NCBI GenBank assembly: GCA_022712775.1
Contig: JAFLJZ010000140.1
Coordinates: 1-7,976 of the forward strand
Source of the DNA: Sulfurimonas sp.
Lineage (GTDB): Bacteria > Campylobacterota > Campylobacteria > Campylobacterales > Sulfurimonadaceae
Direction: 5' to 3'
Length of the DNA: 7,976 nt
Part shown: in pieces, positions 1-6,312 of the stretch
How the letters are laid out: every line of letters begins with the position of its first letter
How positions within the stretch are numbered: position 1 is the stretch's first letter
Translations under genes and position numbers: made by a program
Notes under the pieces: generated by a model
Databases searched by the model: none
Seen by the model: only the letters and a program-made list of their open reading frames with translations
What the model was told of the DNA's origin: nothing

Positions 1-847
1 CAATATCTGGAGCTGAACCATGGATAGGCTCATATACACCAATTTTATCACCAATTGATGCTGATGGTAAAAGACCGATTGAACCACAAAGCATAGATGC
101 TTCATCCGAAAGAATATCACCAAAGATATTTCCAGTTAACATTACATCAAATTGTTTTGGATTTAACACTAACTGCATGGCAGCATTATCTACATACATA
201 TGCGTAAGTTCTACATCTGGGTACTGCGCAGATATTTTAGTTACTACATCTCTCCAAAGTTGAGATACATCAAGAACATTTGCCTTATCAATAGAGCAAA
301 CTCTTTTATCTCTTTTTTGTGCAGCTTTAAATGCACGATGTGCGATACGTTCAATTTCCATACGCGTATACACCATAGTATTCCAGCCTTTGTCTTCTGT
401 GCGACCTTTAGGCTCACCAAAGTAGATTCCACCAATAAGCTCACGAACTACCATAATATCAACACCTTTGATGATTTCAGGCTTAAGTGAAGAAGCGTTG
501 ATAAGTTCATCATACACAACTGCTGGACGAAAATTTGCATAAACTCCAAGTTCTTTACGGAATCTTAAAAGTCCTGATTCCGGTCTTTTTTCACGAGGAA
601 GATTATCCCATTTTTGACCACCGATAGCACCAAAAAGAACAGCATCAGAGGCAAGTGACTTAGTAATTGTTTCTTTAGGAAGAGGATCACCTGTAATATC
701 ATATGCAGAACCACCCATCAAAGCTTCATCATACGAAAATTCAAATTCACAACATGAAGCAACAGCATCTAAAACTTTTACTGCTTCGTCTATGATTTCA
801 GGACCAATTCCATCACCTTTGATTAGTGTTATTTTATATGGTTTCAT
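1..847 (-). CDS. leuB: 3-isopropylmalate dehydrogenase LeuB (N-terminal 282 residues, 3' end outside the window)
   Basis: LeuB oxidises and decarboxylates 3-isopropylmalate with NAD+ to 2-oxoisocaproate, the third leucine-specific step, in the cytoplasm. I translated the open frame from an ATG at 847-845 ([17 protein letters not shown]) to the left edge without a stop or frameshift. The family usually has about 355 residues, so roughly 70 C-terminal residues are missing. Substrate and metal ligands fit the Thermus LeuB set with a constant offset of three: Arg97, Arg107, Arg135, Tyr142, Lys188, Asp220, Asp244 and Asp248. The family signature is at about residues 240-262 ([13 protein letters not shown]), and the cofactor-site segment [10 protein letters not shown] closes the visible part. 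The start codon directly abuts the leuD stop (TAG then ATG). An AAAGG ribosome site lies inside leuD, 7 nt before the ATG, which suggests translational coupling. Confidence 0.97.
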   Translation of the reverse strand, partial: MKPYKITLIKGDGIGPEIIDEAVKVLDAVASCCEFEFSYDEALMGGSAYDITGDPLPKETITKSLASDAVLFGAIGGQKWDNLPREKRPESGLLRFRKELGVYANFRPAVVYDELINASSLKPEIIKGVDIMVVRELIGGIYFGEPKGRTEDKGWNTMVYTRMEIERIAHRAFKAAQKRDKRVCSIDKANVLDVSQLWRDVVTKISAQYPDVELTHMYVDNAAMQLVLNPKQFDVMLTGNIFGDILSDEASMLCGSIGLLPSASIGDKIGVYEPIHGSAPDI

Positions 848-1351
848 CTATTTACCTTTGATTTCATTTTGTGCAAAGTTCATTAAACCACCTGCATCAA
901 TTAGTTCTTGCATAAAAGCAGGGATTGGAGTGAAGTTGTATGATTTGTTTGTAGTTTTATTCGTAATCGTACCAGCATTCATATCTATGCTGATTTCATC
1001 ACCTTGAGTAATTTCTGCACTCTCTGGAAGTTCAAAAATAGGAAGACCCATATTAAATGAATTTCTATAAAAAATTCTTGCAAAAGTTGGAGCGACAATA
1101 GCAGCGACACCTGCAGCTTTAAGTGCTATTGGTGCATGTTCACGAGAACTTCCACAACCAAAGTTTTCACCGGCAACAATAACATCGCCTACACTCATAT
1201 TTGTAACAAACTCTGGATCAGCATCTTCCATGACATGTTTTGCTAACTCTTCAGCAACTGAAGTATTCAGGTATCTCGCAGCGATAATTAAATCTGTATC
1301 GACATCTTTTCCAAAAGTCCAAACTTTTCCATCAATATTTGCTTTTTCCAT
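848..1351 (-). CDS. leuD: 3-isopropylmalate dehydratase small subunit LeuD
   Basis: LeuD is the small (swivelling-domain) subunit of isopropylmalate isomerase. With LeuC, which carries the iron-sulfur cluster and is not in this window, it converts 2-isopropylmalate to 3-isopropylmalate. The frame encodes 167 residues, the normal length for the short bacterial/archaeal-type LeuD. Recognisable parts are the N-terminal DVDTDLIIAARYL segment (residues 16-28), the aconitase-family swivel motif GENFGCGSSREHAP (61-74) and YRNSFNMGLP (95-104). The ATG at 1351 has an AGGA ribosome site at 1364-1361, 9 nt upstream, and a TATAAT box about 37 nt upstream. leuB follows with no gap, so the two are very likely co-transcribed. 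No oddity is seen in the protein. Confidence 0.97.
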   Translation of the reverse strand: MEKANIDGKVWTFGKDVDTDLIIAARYLNTSVAEELAKHVMEDADPEFVTNMSVGDVIVAGENFGCGSSREHAPIALKAAGVAAIVAPTFARIFYRNSFNMGLPIFELPESAEITQGDEISIDMNAGTITNKTTNKSYNFTPIPAFMQELIDAGGLMNFAQNEIKGK

Positions 1352-1387
1352 TTGTTAAAATCCTACTTTTTGACTTATATTTTTGCG

Positions 1388-1393
1388 ATTATA
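1388..1393 (-). promoter_or_regulatory. Putative -10 box of the leuDB promoter
   Basis: On the minus strand the sequence reads TATAAT, a perfect -10 consensus, with a predicted start near 1381. That gives a leader of about 30 nt carrying the AGGA ribosome site of leuD. No convincing -35 hexamer lies 17 nt further upstream. This is common in Campylobacterota, whose housekeeping promoters often lack one. No leucine leader peptide or attenuator is visible. Confidence 0.6.
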
Positions 1394-1430
1394 TCTCTTA
1401 TGATGTTAATAAGTAATTAAGGGGCTTAGA

Positions 1431-1488
1431 AACTTTTTGACTTTTTAACATTTTATGTCATTTTGTCAATTTGTCAATTTGTCAATTT
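1431..1488. repeat. Degenerate 8-bp tandem repeat array
   Basis: Read on the plus strand, the units are AACTTTTT, GACTTTTT and AACATTTT, then a 2-nt AT offset, then GTCATTTT and three identical GTCAATTT copies at 1465-1472, 1473-1480 and 1481-1488. On the minus strand the last copies contain three TTGACA hexamers spaced 8 bp apart, matching the -35 consensus. No good -10 box sits 17 nt downstream of any of them. The array lies upstream of the leuD promoter and before the IS110 remnant. Its function is unknown. Confidence 0.6.
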
Positions 1489-1524
1489 ATACTAAATATT
1501 CCTTTTTTTACCTTAAAATATTAT

Positions 1525-1535
1525 TATGCCTGAAT
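1525..1535 (+). repeat. 11-bp direct repeat, copy 1
   Basis: TATGCCTGAAT occurs here and again at 1611-1621 in the same orientation, 86 bp apart. Both copies lie in the non-coding stretch before the IS110 transposase remnant. This copy could belong to the flank beside the element's left end, but the boundary is not defined by the sequence. Confidence 0.6.
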
Positions 1536-1610
1536 TATATCTTAGTCCTTTTGACTGCAATTTAGAATAGGCTTTTGTTTCAATACTGAACTGAAAAAAA
1601 TACTAGGCTA

Positions 1611-1621
1611 TATGCCTGAAT
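1611..1621 (+). repeat. 11-bp direct repeat, copy 2
   Basis: Second copy of TATGCCTGAAT, overlapping the 3' arm of a small AGGC-TATAT-GCCT hairpin at 1605-1617. It lies 37 bp before the transposase start codon. If an IS110 bridge RNA were encoded here, this copy would be a candidate guide segment; that is inference. Confidence 0.6.
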
Positions 1622-1658
1622 AAGAGAATAGTTAAATAAACAAATAGGATAAAACATT

Positions 1659-1949
1659 ATGACTAAAGTAAATGACATAACTTACATTGGCGTTGATATG
1701 GCAAAAAGTAAATTTGATATATGTATTAATAATGGCGATTTTTCAAGCAGTGTATACAATTCCTACTCTAACGATTTAGACGGTTTTTTTAACTTTTTCA
1801 TCTTACTAGAAAGCGTTAATCATTTCGAGAATATCCGAATTGGTGTTGAAGCAACTTCAACATACATGATTAACTTTCAAAAATATTTAGATAGTCACAA
1901 AATCAAATATATATTAATAAATCCCTCTAAACTCCATCATTTCATATAA
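1659..1949 (+). pseudogene. Truncated IS110-family transposase (N-terminal DEDD/RuvC-like part only)
   Basis: The 96-residue product starts with the IS110 N-terminal pattern YIGVDMAKSKFDICI (residues 9-23) and reaches the second acidic motif IGVEATSTY (61-69), followed by LINPSKLHHF. In the family, Asp13 and Glu64 would be the first two acidic residues of the DEDD catalytic set. The protein stops just before the region that normally carries the remaining two aspartates (usually within a KTDxxDA-like motif), and it lacks the whole C-terminal domain with the catalytic serine. Full-length relatives have about 300-400 residues. No continuation is readable in other frames after 1949, so this looks like a deletion rather than a single frameshift. 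An AGGAT ribosome site ends 9 nt before the ATG. The fragment should be catalytically dead. Confidence 0.85.
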
Positions 1950-2022
1950 GTATAAACATACTGAGAATAAAACTAAATTGTGATTTTATTTTTATAAAGA
2001 GCTTTGTTTTTTACTTTTAGGA

Positions 2023-2028
2023 TATAAT
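2023..2028 (+). promoter_or_regulatory. TATAAT box immediately before the patatin-like gene
   Basis: A perfect TATAAT ends only 6 nt before the ATG at 2035, preceded by the T-rich run seen at many Campylobacterota housekeeping promoters. If used, transcription would begin at or within a base or two of the ATG, giving a leaderless mRNA. An alternative -10, TATAAA at 1993-1998, would give a leader of about 30 nt containing AGGA (2019-2022), which lies 12 nt before the ATG. Confidence 0.45.
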
Positions 2029-2034
2029 AATTTC

Positions 2035-2817
2035 ATGGTTCAAACATTACAAAAAAATAACTTTTCTCTCGTTCTATCAGGTGGTGGAGCTTTAGGTATA
2101 GCACATTTAGGGCTTCTACATGACTTAGAGAAAAATGATTTATATCCCTCAGAAATTGTAGGTACTAGTATGGGAGCGATTATAGGGTCTTGCCTATCTA
2201 TTGGCATGAAAGAAAAAGATATATTTGCTCTTTTTGTAGAGTTTTCAAATATTTTTAATTGGCTTAAATTTTCATTTACTGGAAACGCTATAATTAAACA
2301 TAAAAAAATTTATGCCATTTTAGACAAGATTTTTTTAGATAGAACAATGAAAGATACAAATATTCCACTTAAACTCATAACCACAGACTTATTAAACGGA
2401 GATATTCGTGTTTTTACTTGTAATGATAACGTCAAGATTAAGGATGCAGTTTTAGCAAGTATGGCTATTCCTGGTGTATTTGAAGAGGTAAGCATAGAGG
2501 GTAGAATTTATTCAGATGGATTTTTATGTGAAAACCTTGGAATCAACCAGGCAAGTTATGATACAGTACTAGCGAGCGATGTACTTGGGGAAAACTCTTT
2601 TAGCTCTCAAATGCCAGATAATTTTTTCAAAACAAGTAATATTTTAGAGATGTTCGAAAAATCAATAAGAATACTTATTTACAACCAAACAAAAGCTTTT
2701 TTAAATAACTCTAGTAAAAACATATACCTTCTCCAAGCAAATACAAAAAACTATAAAACTTTTCATTTTAACAAGTACGAAGAAATTAGAAAAACTGGCT
2801 TAAATCTCTTAAAATAA
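2035..2817 (+). CDS. Patatin-like phospholipase / lipid acyl hydrolase (RssA-type)
   Basis: Patatin-like proteins hydrolyse acyl esters of phospholipids or related lipids with a Ser-Asp dyad. This 260-residue protein shows the glycine-rich oxyanion loop SGGGALG (residues 15-21), the nucleophile elbow GTSMG (43-47, Ser45), the segment ASMAIPGVF (141-149) typical of the bacterial RssA-like branch, and the DG motif (Asp161-Gly162) supplying the catalytic aspartate. I see no signal peptide or membrane segment, so a cytoplasmic or peripheral location is likely. The ATG at 2035 is the only start that keeps the oxyanion loop. The C-terminal 70 residues are rich in Asn, Lys and Phe and carry no motif I recognise. 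The gene stands alone between IS110 debris and the convergent arsC, with which it overlaps by 9 bp. The substrate cannot be predicted, and an effector role is possible but unsupported. Confidence 0.88.
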   Translation: MVQTLQKNNFSLVLSGGGALGIAHLGLLHDLEKNDLYPSEIVGTSMGAIIGSCLSIGMKEKDIFALFVEFSNIFNWLKFSFTGNAIIKHKKIYAILDKIFLDRTMKDTNIPLKLITTDLLNGDIRVFTCNDNVKIKDAVLASMAIPGVFEEVSIEGRIYSDGFLCENLGINQASYDTVLASDVLGENSFSSQMPDNFFKTSNILEMFEKSIRILIYNQTKAFLNNSSKNIYLLQANTKNYKTFHFNKYEEIRKTGLNLLK

Positions 2818-3207
2818 AGCCTTTTGAACTTCCTTTAATAAAGTATCTTCTATTTCCTTATATGTATCTAAAAAAGCATCAAAATCTTTTCCATCAGGAT
2901 CCTTAAAACCTACATGAATAGTTTTAATCCCAAAAGGAAACACTGGACAAGTTTCCTGCGCATGTGAACACACAGTAACTACTAAATCAAAATCATTATA
3001 CTTCACTTCATCTAAATGTTTAGAATAATACTTTTCATCCCAAATATTGTTTTCTTGAAGTACTTTTTTAGCATTAACATTAACCTTGCCTGATGGCACG
3101 ACCCCACAACTTTGAGCTTCAACACCGCTAAGTTTTGCATTAATAAGTGCTTCACCTATAATACTTCTACAAGAATTTCCAGTACACATAATTAAAACTT
3201 TTTTCAT
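2809..3207 (-). CDS. arsC: Arsenate reductase ArsC, thioredoxin-coupled (low-molecular-weight phosphatase fold)
   Basis: ArsC reduces cytoplasmic arsenate to arsenite. The 132-residue protein begins with the phosphatase-type P-loop CTGNSCR (Cys8 to Arg14, a CX5R motif). It has the two redox cysteines Cys80 and Cys87 in TVCSHAQETCP, matching the Cys10/Cys82/Cys89 relay of the plasmid pI258 ArsC. The DPDG segment at 103-106 supplies the acid. This is the thioredoxin-dependent class, not the glutaredoxin-dependent class of E. coli plasmid R773. Its ATG lies 3 nt after the arsB stop with only a weak GGTG-like ribosome site, so translation is probably coupled to arsB. The last codons overlap the 3' end of the convergent patatin-like gene by 9 bp, leaving no room for a private terminator. 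Confidence 0.95.
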   Translation of the reverse strand: MKKVLIMCTGNSCRSIIGEALINAKLSGVEAQSCGVVPSGKVNVNAKKVLQENNIWDEKYYSKHLDEVKYNDFDLVVTVCSHAQETCPVFPFGIKTIHVGFKDPDGKDFDAFLDTYKEIEDTLLKEVQKALF

Positions 3208-3210
3208 TCT

Positions 3211-4464
3211 TTACACCAATGTCAGCAAAACAGCTAAAAGAACAGGAGGAGTAACAATTAATCCAAATTTAGAGTATTGCCAAAATCCTATTTTTACACC
3301 TTTTTGCTCCAGCACATGCAACCAAAGAAGCGTTGCAAGTGAACCAAATGGTGTCATTTTAGGTCCTAAATTACACCCTACTATGTTTGCGTATACAAGC
3401 TTCATATTATCAACATCTTTTAAGGCTATATCCATAATCATAATTGTTGGCATATTATTCATAAAGGCTGAAAGAAAAGCTGAAATAAATCCAGTTGCAA
3501 CCACCGCTATAAGGTCACCTCGTGTAACTAAATCTTGTAGAATTATAGTGAGGTATTCAGTTAATCCTGCATTTTTCAAACCATACACAACAACATAAAG
3601 TCCTAAGGAAAACCAAACAACCTGCCAAGGTGCAGTTTTTATAATCTTTTTTGCATTTGCATTTTTTGTGAAACTTGCAATTCCTAGAAATAAAAGCCCT
3701 CCACCAAGAGCAAATAAACTAATAGGTAAGTCATAAAAATCGCCTATGAAATATCCACCTAAAAGAAGCACTAGAAAAAACCAAGAAAATTTAAATAGTG
3801 CTTTACTCTTAAGAACATCATCTTCGTTTTTTAATAAACCTACATCTATATACATTGGGATATCTTTGTGTAAAACTACCCATAAAACAACTATAGAAGC
3901 AAATACACTTACTACAAATGGCAGCATCATATTACTCATGTACTCTAAAAATCCTATACTAAAATAGTTCGCAGTTACAATATTGGTTAGATTTGAAAAT
4001 ACAAAAGGAAGTGAAGCACTATCACTAATAAAACCACCAGCAAGTAAAAATGCTAAAATTGTTTTTGCATCAAGCTTTAAGATTCGCATTTTAGCAAGTA
4101 AAATAGGTGTTAAAATCAGAGCTGCACCATCATTTGCAAAAAGTGCTGAAACAAATGAGCCTAATAAAAGTGCATACACAAACATGAGATGCCCATTTCC
4201 ACGACTTAATTTTGCCATTTTAATAGCACACCACTCAAAAAAGCCAATCTCATCTAAAACCATAGAAAGAATGATGATTCCAATAAATGCTAAAGTCGCA
4301 TCCCAAACAATATCTGTTACTATCCAAATATCATCTACACTAACAACGCCCAAAGCTAAGGCTACAAGTGCTCCAATAACGGCTGTGGTTCCAATACGCA
4401 ATCCACGAGGTTGCCAAATAACAAAAATAAGAGTGATTAGAAAAATAATACTAGCAAGAAGCAT
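3211..4464 (-). CDS. arsB: Arsenite efflux transporter ArsB
   Basis: ArsB is an inner-membrane arsenite(/antimonite)-proton antiporter that exports the product of ArsC. The 417-residue protein is close to the usual length (E. coli ArsB has 429) and is strongly hydrophobic with about 11-12 probable membrane helices. It matches ArsB as I know it along its whole length: MLLASIIFLITLIFVIWQP at the N-terminus, LLDE-like MVLDEIGFFEW (68-78), ALFANDGAALILTP (107-120), SDSASLPFVFSNLTNIV (147-163), VVYGLKNAGLTEYL (292-305), MNNMPT (335-340) and GPKMTPFGSLATLLWLHVL (367-385). It is not of the ACR3 class. AAAGG ends 6 nt before the ATG. It is the first gene of an arsB-arsC pair. No arsA is seen, so export would be driven by the membrane potential alone. 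Confidence 0.96.
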   Translation of the reverse strand: MLLASIIFLITLIFVIWQPRGLRIGTTAVIGALVALALGVVSVDDIWIVTDIVWDATLAFIGIIILSMVLDEIGFFEWCAIKMAKLSRGNGHLMFVYALLLGSFVSALFANDGAALILTPILLAKMRILKLDAKTILAFLLAGGFISDSASLPFVFSNLTNIVTANYFSIGFLEYMSNMMLPFVVSVFASIVVLWVVLHKDIPMYIDVGLLKNEDDVLKSKALFKFSWFFLVLLLGGYFIGDFYDLPISLFALGGGLLFLGIASFTKNANAKKIIKTAPWQVVWFSLGLYVVVYGLKNAGLTEYLTIILQDLVTRGDLIAVVATGFISAFLSAFMNNMPTIMIMDIALKDVDNMKLVYANIVGCNLGPKMTPFGSLATLLWLHVLEQKGVKIGFWQYSKFGLIVTPPVLLAVLLTLV

Positions 4465-4472
4465 TAAGAACC

Positions 4473-4485
4473 TTTATTTAATAAA
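4473..4485. promoter_or_regulatory. Small dyad in the arsB leader (possible operator, weak)
   Basis: TTTATT-T-AATAAA is a perfect 6+1+6 inverted repeat between the arsB -10 box and the ATG, touching the AAAGG ribosome site. A repressor bound here could block arsBC expression. It consists only of A and T in an AT-rich leader, so chance is a good explanation. Confidence 0.2.
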
Positions 4486-4498
4486 TATAATAAATGAA

Positions 4499-4504
4499 AT
4501 TATA
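4499..4504 (-). promoter_or_regulatory. Putative -10 box of the arsBC promoter
   Basis: The minus strand reads TATAAT here, preceded by TTGTA, and predicts a start near 4492 with a leader of about 28 nt before arsB. No -35 hexamer is found at a standard distance; TTGAAA upstream is only 10 nt away. It lies between the flgG terminator and arsB, so arsBC is probably a separate transcription unit from flgFG. Confidence 0.5.
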
Positions 4505-4530
4505 TACAATAAAGTTTCAAGTTAGCTACA

Positions 4531-4567
4531 GAAGAAAAAAGAAGACTTGATATGTTTTAGTATCAAG
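4531..4567 (-). terminator. Probable intrinsic terminator of the flgFG operon
   Basis: Downstream of the flgG stop, the minus strand forms a perfect 7-bp stem CTTGATA / TATCAAG with an 8-nt loop (4567 to 4546). The T-rich tract TCTTCTTTTTTCTTC (4545 to 4531) follows at once. The stem is short and has only two G-C pairs, so it may be leaky. Its position 17 nt after the flgG stop and before the arsB promoter supports the call. Confidence 0.55.
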
Positions 4568-4583
4568 CCTATTTTAGGTTAGT

Positions 4584-5372
4584 TTATCTTTTTAGATTAT
4601 TTGTAGTTTGGAGCATTTCATCAGAAGTTGTAATTACTTTAGAGTTAGAATCATAGGCTCTTTGACCCGTAATTAGGTCGGTTAGTTCAACAACAAGTTC
4701 AACATTACTAAGTTCAACAAAACCTTGTCGAAGAACTCCTAGTCCATCTATACCAGGTGTTCCTTCAACTGGTTGACCAGAACTATCTGTTTCTATATAA
4801 AGATTGTCTCCAAGCGAGTGAAGACCTGCTGGATTAATAAAGTTTGTTGTATTTAGTTGCCCAATCTGTGTTGCCTGCGTTTGGCCAGCTTGTACAACTG
4901 TTACGATTCCATCTGTACCAATACTTACATTTGTAGCATCAGGGGGAATAACAACTTCTGGAACAAGTGTATATCCATCACTATTTACCATAGTACCATT
5001 ATCATCAATTTTAAATGCACCATTTCTTGAGTACACTTCTGTTCCATCTGGAAGTTCCATCTTAAAGAAACCTTTTCCTGTAATAGCAATATCAAGTTCA
5101 TTATCAGTTTGTTTAAGTGAGCCTTCTGAAAATATTTTATTTATAGCTGTTGGTCGTACACCTAGCCCTACTTCGATTCCAGTAGGACTTTTTGTTACAT
5201 CACTTGTTGATGTACCTGCATACTGAGATACATGGTACATAAGATCTGCAAATTCTGCGCGAGATTTTTTAAAACCTATGGTATTTACATTGGCAATGTT
5301 ATTAGCTGTTGTATCGATTTGTGTCTGCATTCCCAACATTCCTGTTGAAGCAGTATAAAGTGATTGTATCAT
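4584..5372 (-). CDS. flgG: Flagellar distal rod protein FlgG
   Basis: FlgG forms the distal rod of the flagellar basal body, linking the proximal rod to the hook across the periplasm and outer membrane. The 262-residue protein is of normal length. It has the N-terminal rod/hook helix and signature ANNIANVNTIGFKKSR (23-38), the family core FSEGSLKQTDNELDIAITGK (81-100) and RNGAF (116-120), and a C-terminal helix with LSNVELVVELTDLITGQRAY and EMLQTTNNL. As expected, there is no Sec signal peptide; rod proteins leave through the flagellar type III export apparatus. AGGAG at 5386-5382 lies 9 nt before the ATG. It follows flgF after 15 bp in the same operon and ends in a probable terminator. Confidence 0.96.
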   Translation of the reverse strand: MIQSLYTASTGMLGMQTQIDTTANNIANVNTIGFKKSRAEFADLMYHVSQYAGTSTSDVTKSPTGIEVGLGVRPTAINKIFSEGSLKQTDNELDIAITGKGFFKMELPDGTEVYSRNGAFKIDDNGTMVNSDGYTLVPEVVIPPDATNVSIGTDGIVTVVQAGQTQATQIGQLNTTNFINPAGLHSLGDNLYIETDSSGQPVEGTPGIDGLGVLRQGFVELSNVELVVELTDLITGQRAYDSNSKVITTSDEMLQTTNNLKR

Positions 5373-5387
5373 GGTTTTATTCTCCTA

Positions 5388-6209
5388 TTAAGCTTTTTTA
5401 GCTATTTTATTTATTGCTTCGTTATTCATATCATCCATCTGCGCACTCATTGCTTTTTGATACATCCCAACTAAACGATTTGTTTCTATCATTTGTGTCA
5501 TCATCTTTACCGCATTTACATTACTTTTTTCTATAAAACCTTGGATAACTGCTCCGCTTTCTTCAACATTTCTCAACTCTTCATTACCTTCATATTTAAA
5601 GAGATTATCACCCTCTTTTTTTAGTAAGTTAATATTTGCAGGTTGTGCGATGAAAAGTTTTGTTTCAATTCCGAGTTGAACACTTCCTGGAAGATTTTTA
5701 TAAAGTTGTCCATTCTTATCTGCTACTATTGTTGTATCTTCTGTATTAAAGGCTATATTCCCACCTGCTGAAAAATAACTCTCGCTAAGAACTGGGTAAC
5801 CTTGCTTCGTTACAAGTGTTCCTTCATCATTCGTTGTAAATGAACCATCCCGTGTTAAACGAACACCTTGAGGTGTCTCTACTGCAAAGAAAAGACCTTC
5901 TTTAGAAAGCGCAAAGTCCATTTGATTGTCTGTTTTTTGCATATGCCCAACAGAATGATTTGTATACTGATCAACAATTTGAGGTGCTTTGGTTAAAGTT
6001 CTATTTAAAAACTGCGCACCTTCTTTAGAGTTGTTCTCATTTGGAAGCTCATCTCTTGCTTCTTTATAAAGTCTCATAAAGTCACCTATAACAAGATTAT
6101 CTTCTTTAAAACCTGTTGTATTAACATTTGCTAAATTATTAGCAATATTGTCTAGTCTGTTAAATTGCGCTACCATTCCAGCTGCTGCACTGTAGTATCC
6201 AGTTTGCAT
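5388..6209 (-). CDS. flgF: Flagellar proximal rod protein FlgF (called FlgG2 in some Campylobacterota)
   Basis: This 273-residue protein belongs to the rod/hook family and would form part of the proximal rod. It starts MQTGYYSAAAGMVAQFNRLD and carries the signature ANNLANVNTTGFKEDN (23-38), the core TDNQMDFALSKEGLFFAVET (93-112) and RDGSF (120-124), and a C-terminal helix with EKSNVNAVKMMTQMIETNR. Being first of a tandem rod pair, with a divergent N-terminal insert (about residues 42-90) compared with FlgG, it fits FlgF; Campylobacter annotation often names it flgG2. AGGA precedes the ATG by 7 nt. A sigma-54-like promoter lies about 40-55 nt upstream. The operon order flgF-flgG matches the usual rod gene order. 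Confidence 0.92.
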   Translation of the reverse strand: MQTGYYSAAAGMVAQFNRLDNIANNLANVNTTGFKEDNLVIGDFMRLYKEARDELPNENNSKEGAQFLNRTLTKAPQIVDQYTNHSVGHMQKTDNQMDFALSKEGLFFAVETPQGVRLTRDGSFTTNDEGTLVTKQGYPVLSESYFSAGGNIAFNTEDTTIVADKNGQLYKNLPGSVQLGIETKLFIAQPANINLLKKEGDNLFKYEGNEELRNVEESGAVIQGFIEKSNVNAVKMMTQMIETNRLVGMYQKAMSAQMDDMNNEAINKIAKKA

Positions 6210-6246
6210 AGGTCGTCCTTATTTAAGATATATTATTCTTTTAGCT

Positions 6247-6262
6247 AGCAAGAGATGTTCCA
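6247..6262 (-). promoter_or_regulatory. Sigma-54 (RpoN) type promoter for flgFG
   Basis: The minus strand reads TGGAACATCTCTTGCT, against the consensus TGGCACR-N4-TTGCW. The invariant GG (6261-6260) and GC (6249-6248) are separated by exactly 10 nt, and only the C of TGGCAC differs. The predicted start is near 6236, with a leader of about 27 nt. Sigma-54 control of rod and hook genes is established in Campylobacter and Helicobacter, where FlgRS and RpoN drive the middle flagellar genes. Confidence 0.8.
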
Positions 6263-6306
6263 TAAATATTTTCATAAAAATAAAGTTATTGTTAAGAAAA
6301 TTTGGG

Positions 6307-6312
6307 TATAAT
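6307..6312 (+). promoter_or_regulatory. -10 box of the rpoD promoter
   Basis: TTTGGGTATAATCC contains a perfect TATAAT with G-rich bases before it, a common look for Campylobacterota housekeeping promoters. The predicted start near 6319 leaves a leader of about 38 nt with GGAG (6342-6345) as ribosome site, 11 nt before the ATG. No clear -35 box is present. RpoD would therefore transcribe its own gene. Confidence 0.65.

Larger units (their letters stand above)
1536..1949 (+). mobile_element. Remnant of an IS110-family insertion sequence (boundaries uncertain)
   Basis: The only firm evidence is the truncated IS110-type transposase at 1659-1949. IS110 elements lack terminal inverted repeats and usually make no obvious target duplication, so ends cannot be read from the sequence. 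The left limit given here is a guess based on the 11-bp repeat. In the IS110 group the non-coding left end encodes the bridge RNA. The stretch 1536-1658 has small potential hairpins (TTTCA/TGAAA at 1578-1596, AGGC/GCCT at 1605-1617) and a repeated TAGGCT (1568 and 1604). The right part of the element is absent, so it should be immobile. Confidence 0.35.

Noticed and set aside
200..490. Open frame of 96 codons on the plus strand opposite leuB
   Set aside because: Antisense to an intact and well-conserved LeuB reading frame.
1464..1485. TTGACA hexamers as functional -35 boxes for leuD
   Set aside because: The TATAAT used by leuD is about 70 bp further on, far outside the 16-19 bp spacing, and no other -10 box fits.
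1526..1570. 14-codon open frame starting at the first copy of the 11-bp repeat (MPELYLSPFDCNLE)
   Set aside because: No ribosome site precedes it, and the second repeat copy meets a stop codon after three codons, so no coding constraint is shown.
1949..1962. AGTAT-AAAC-ATACT hairpin as an IS right end
   Set aside because: The stem is only 5 bp, and IS110-group elements have no terminal inverted repeats, so it cannot mark an end.
1966..1990. AATAAAA / TTTTATT inverted repeat, possible terminator after the IS110 fragment
   Set aside because: The stem has only A-T pairs and an 11-nt loop, and such dyads are expected by chance in this AT-rich gap.
3983..4525. Open frame of 180 codons on the plus strand opposite arsB
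   Set aside because: It lies almost wholly antisense to a clear ArsB, its translation shows no family motif, and there is no convincing ribosome site; it is a by-product of codon use on the other strand.
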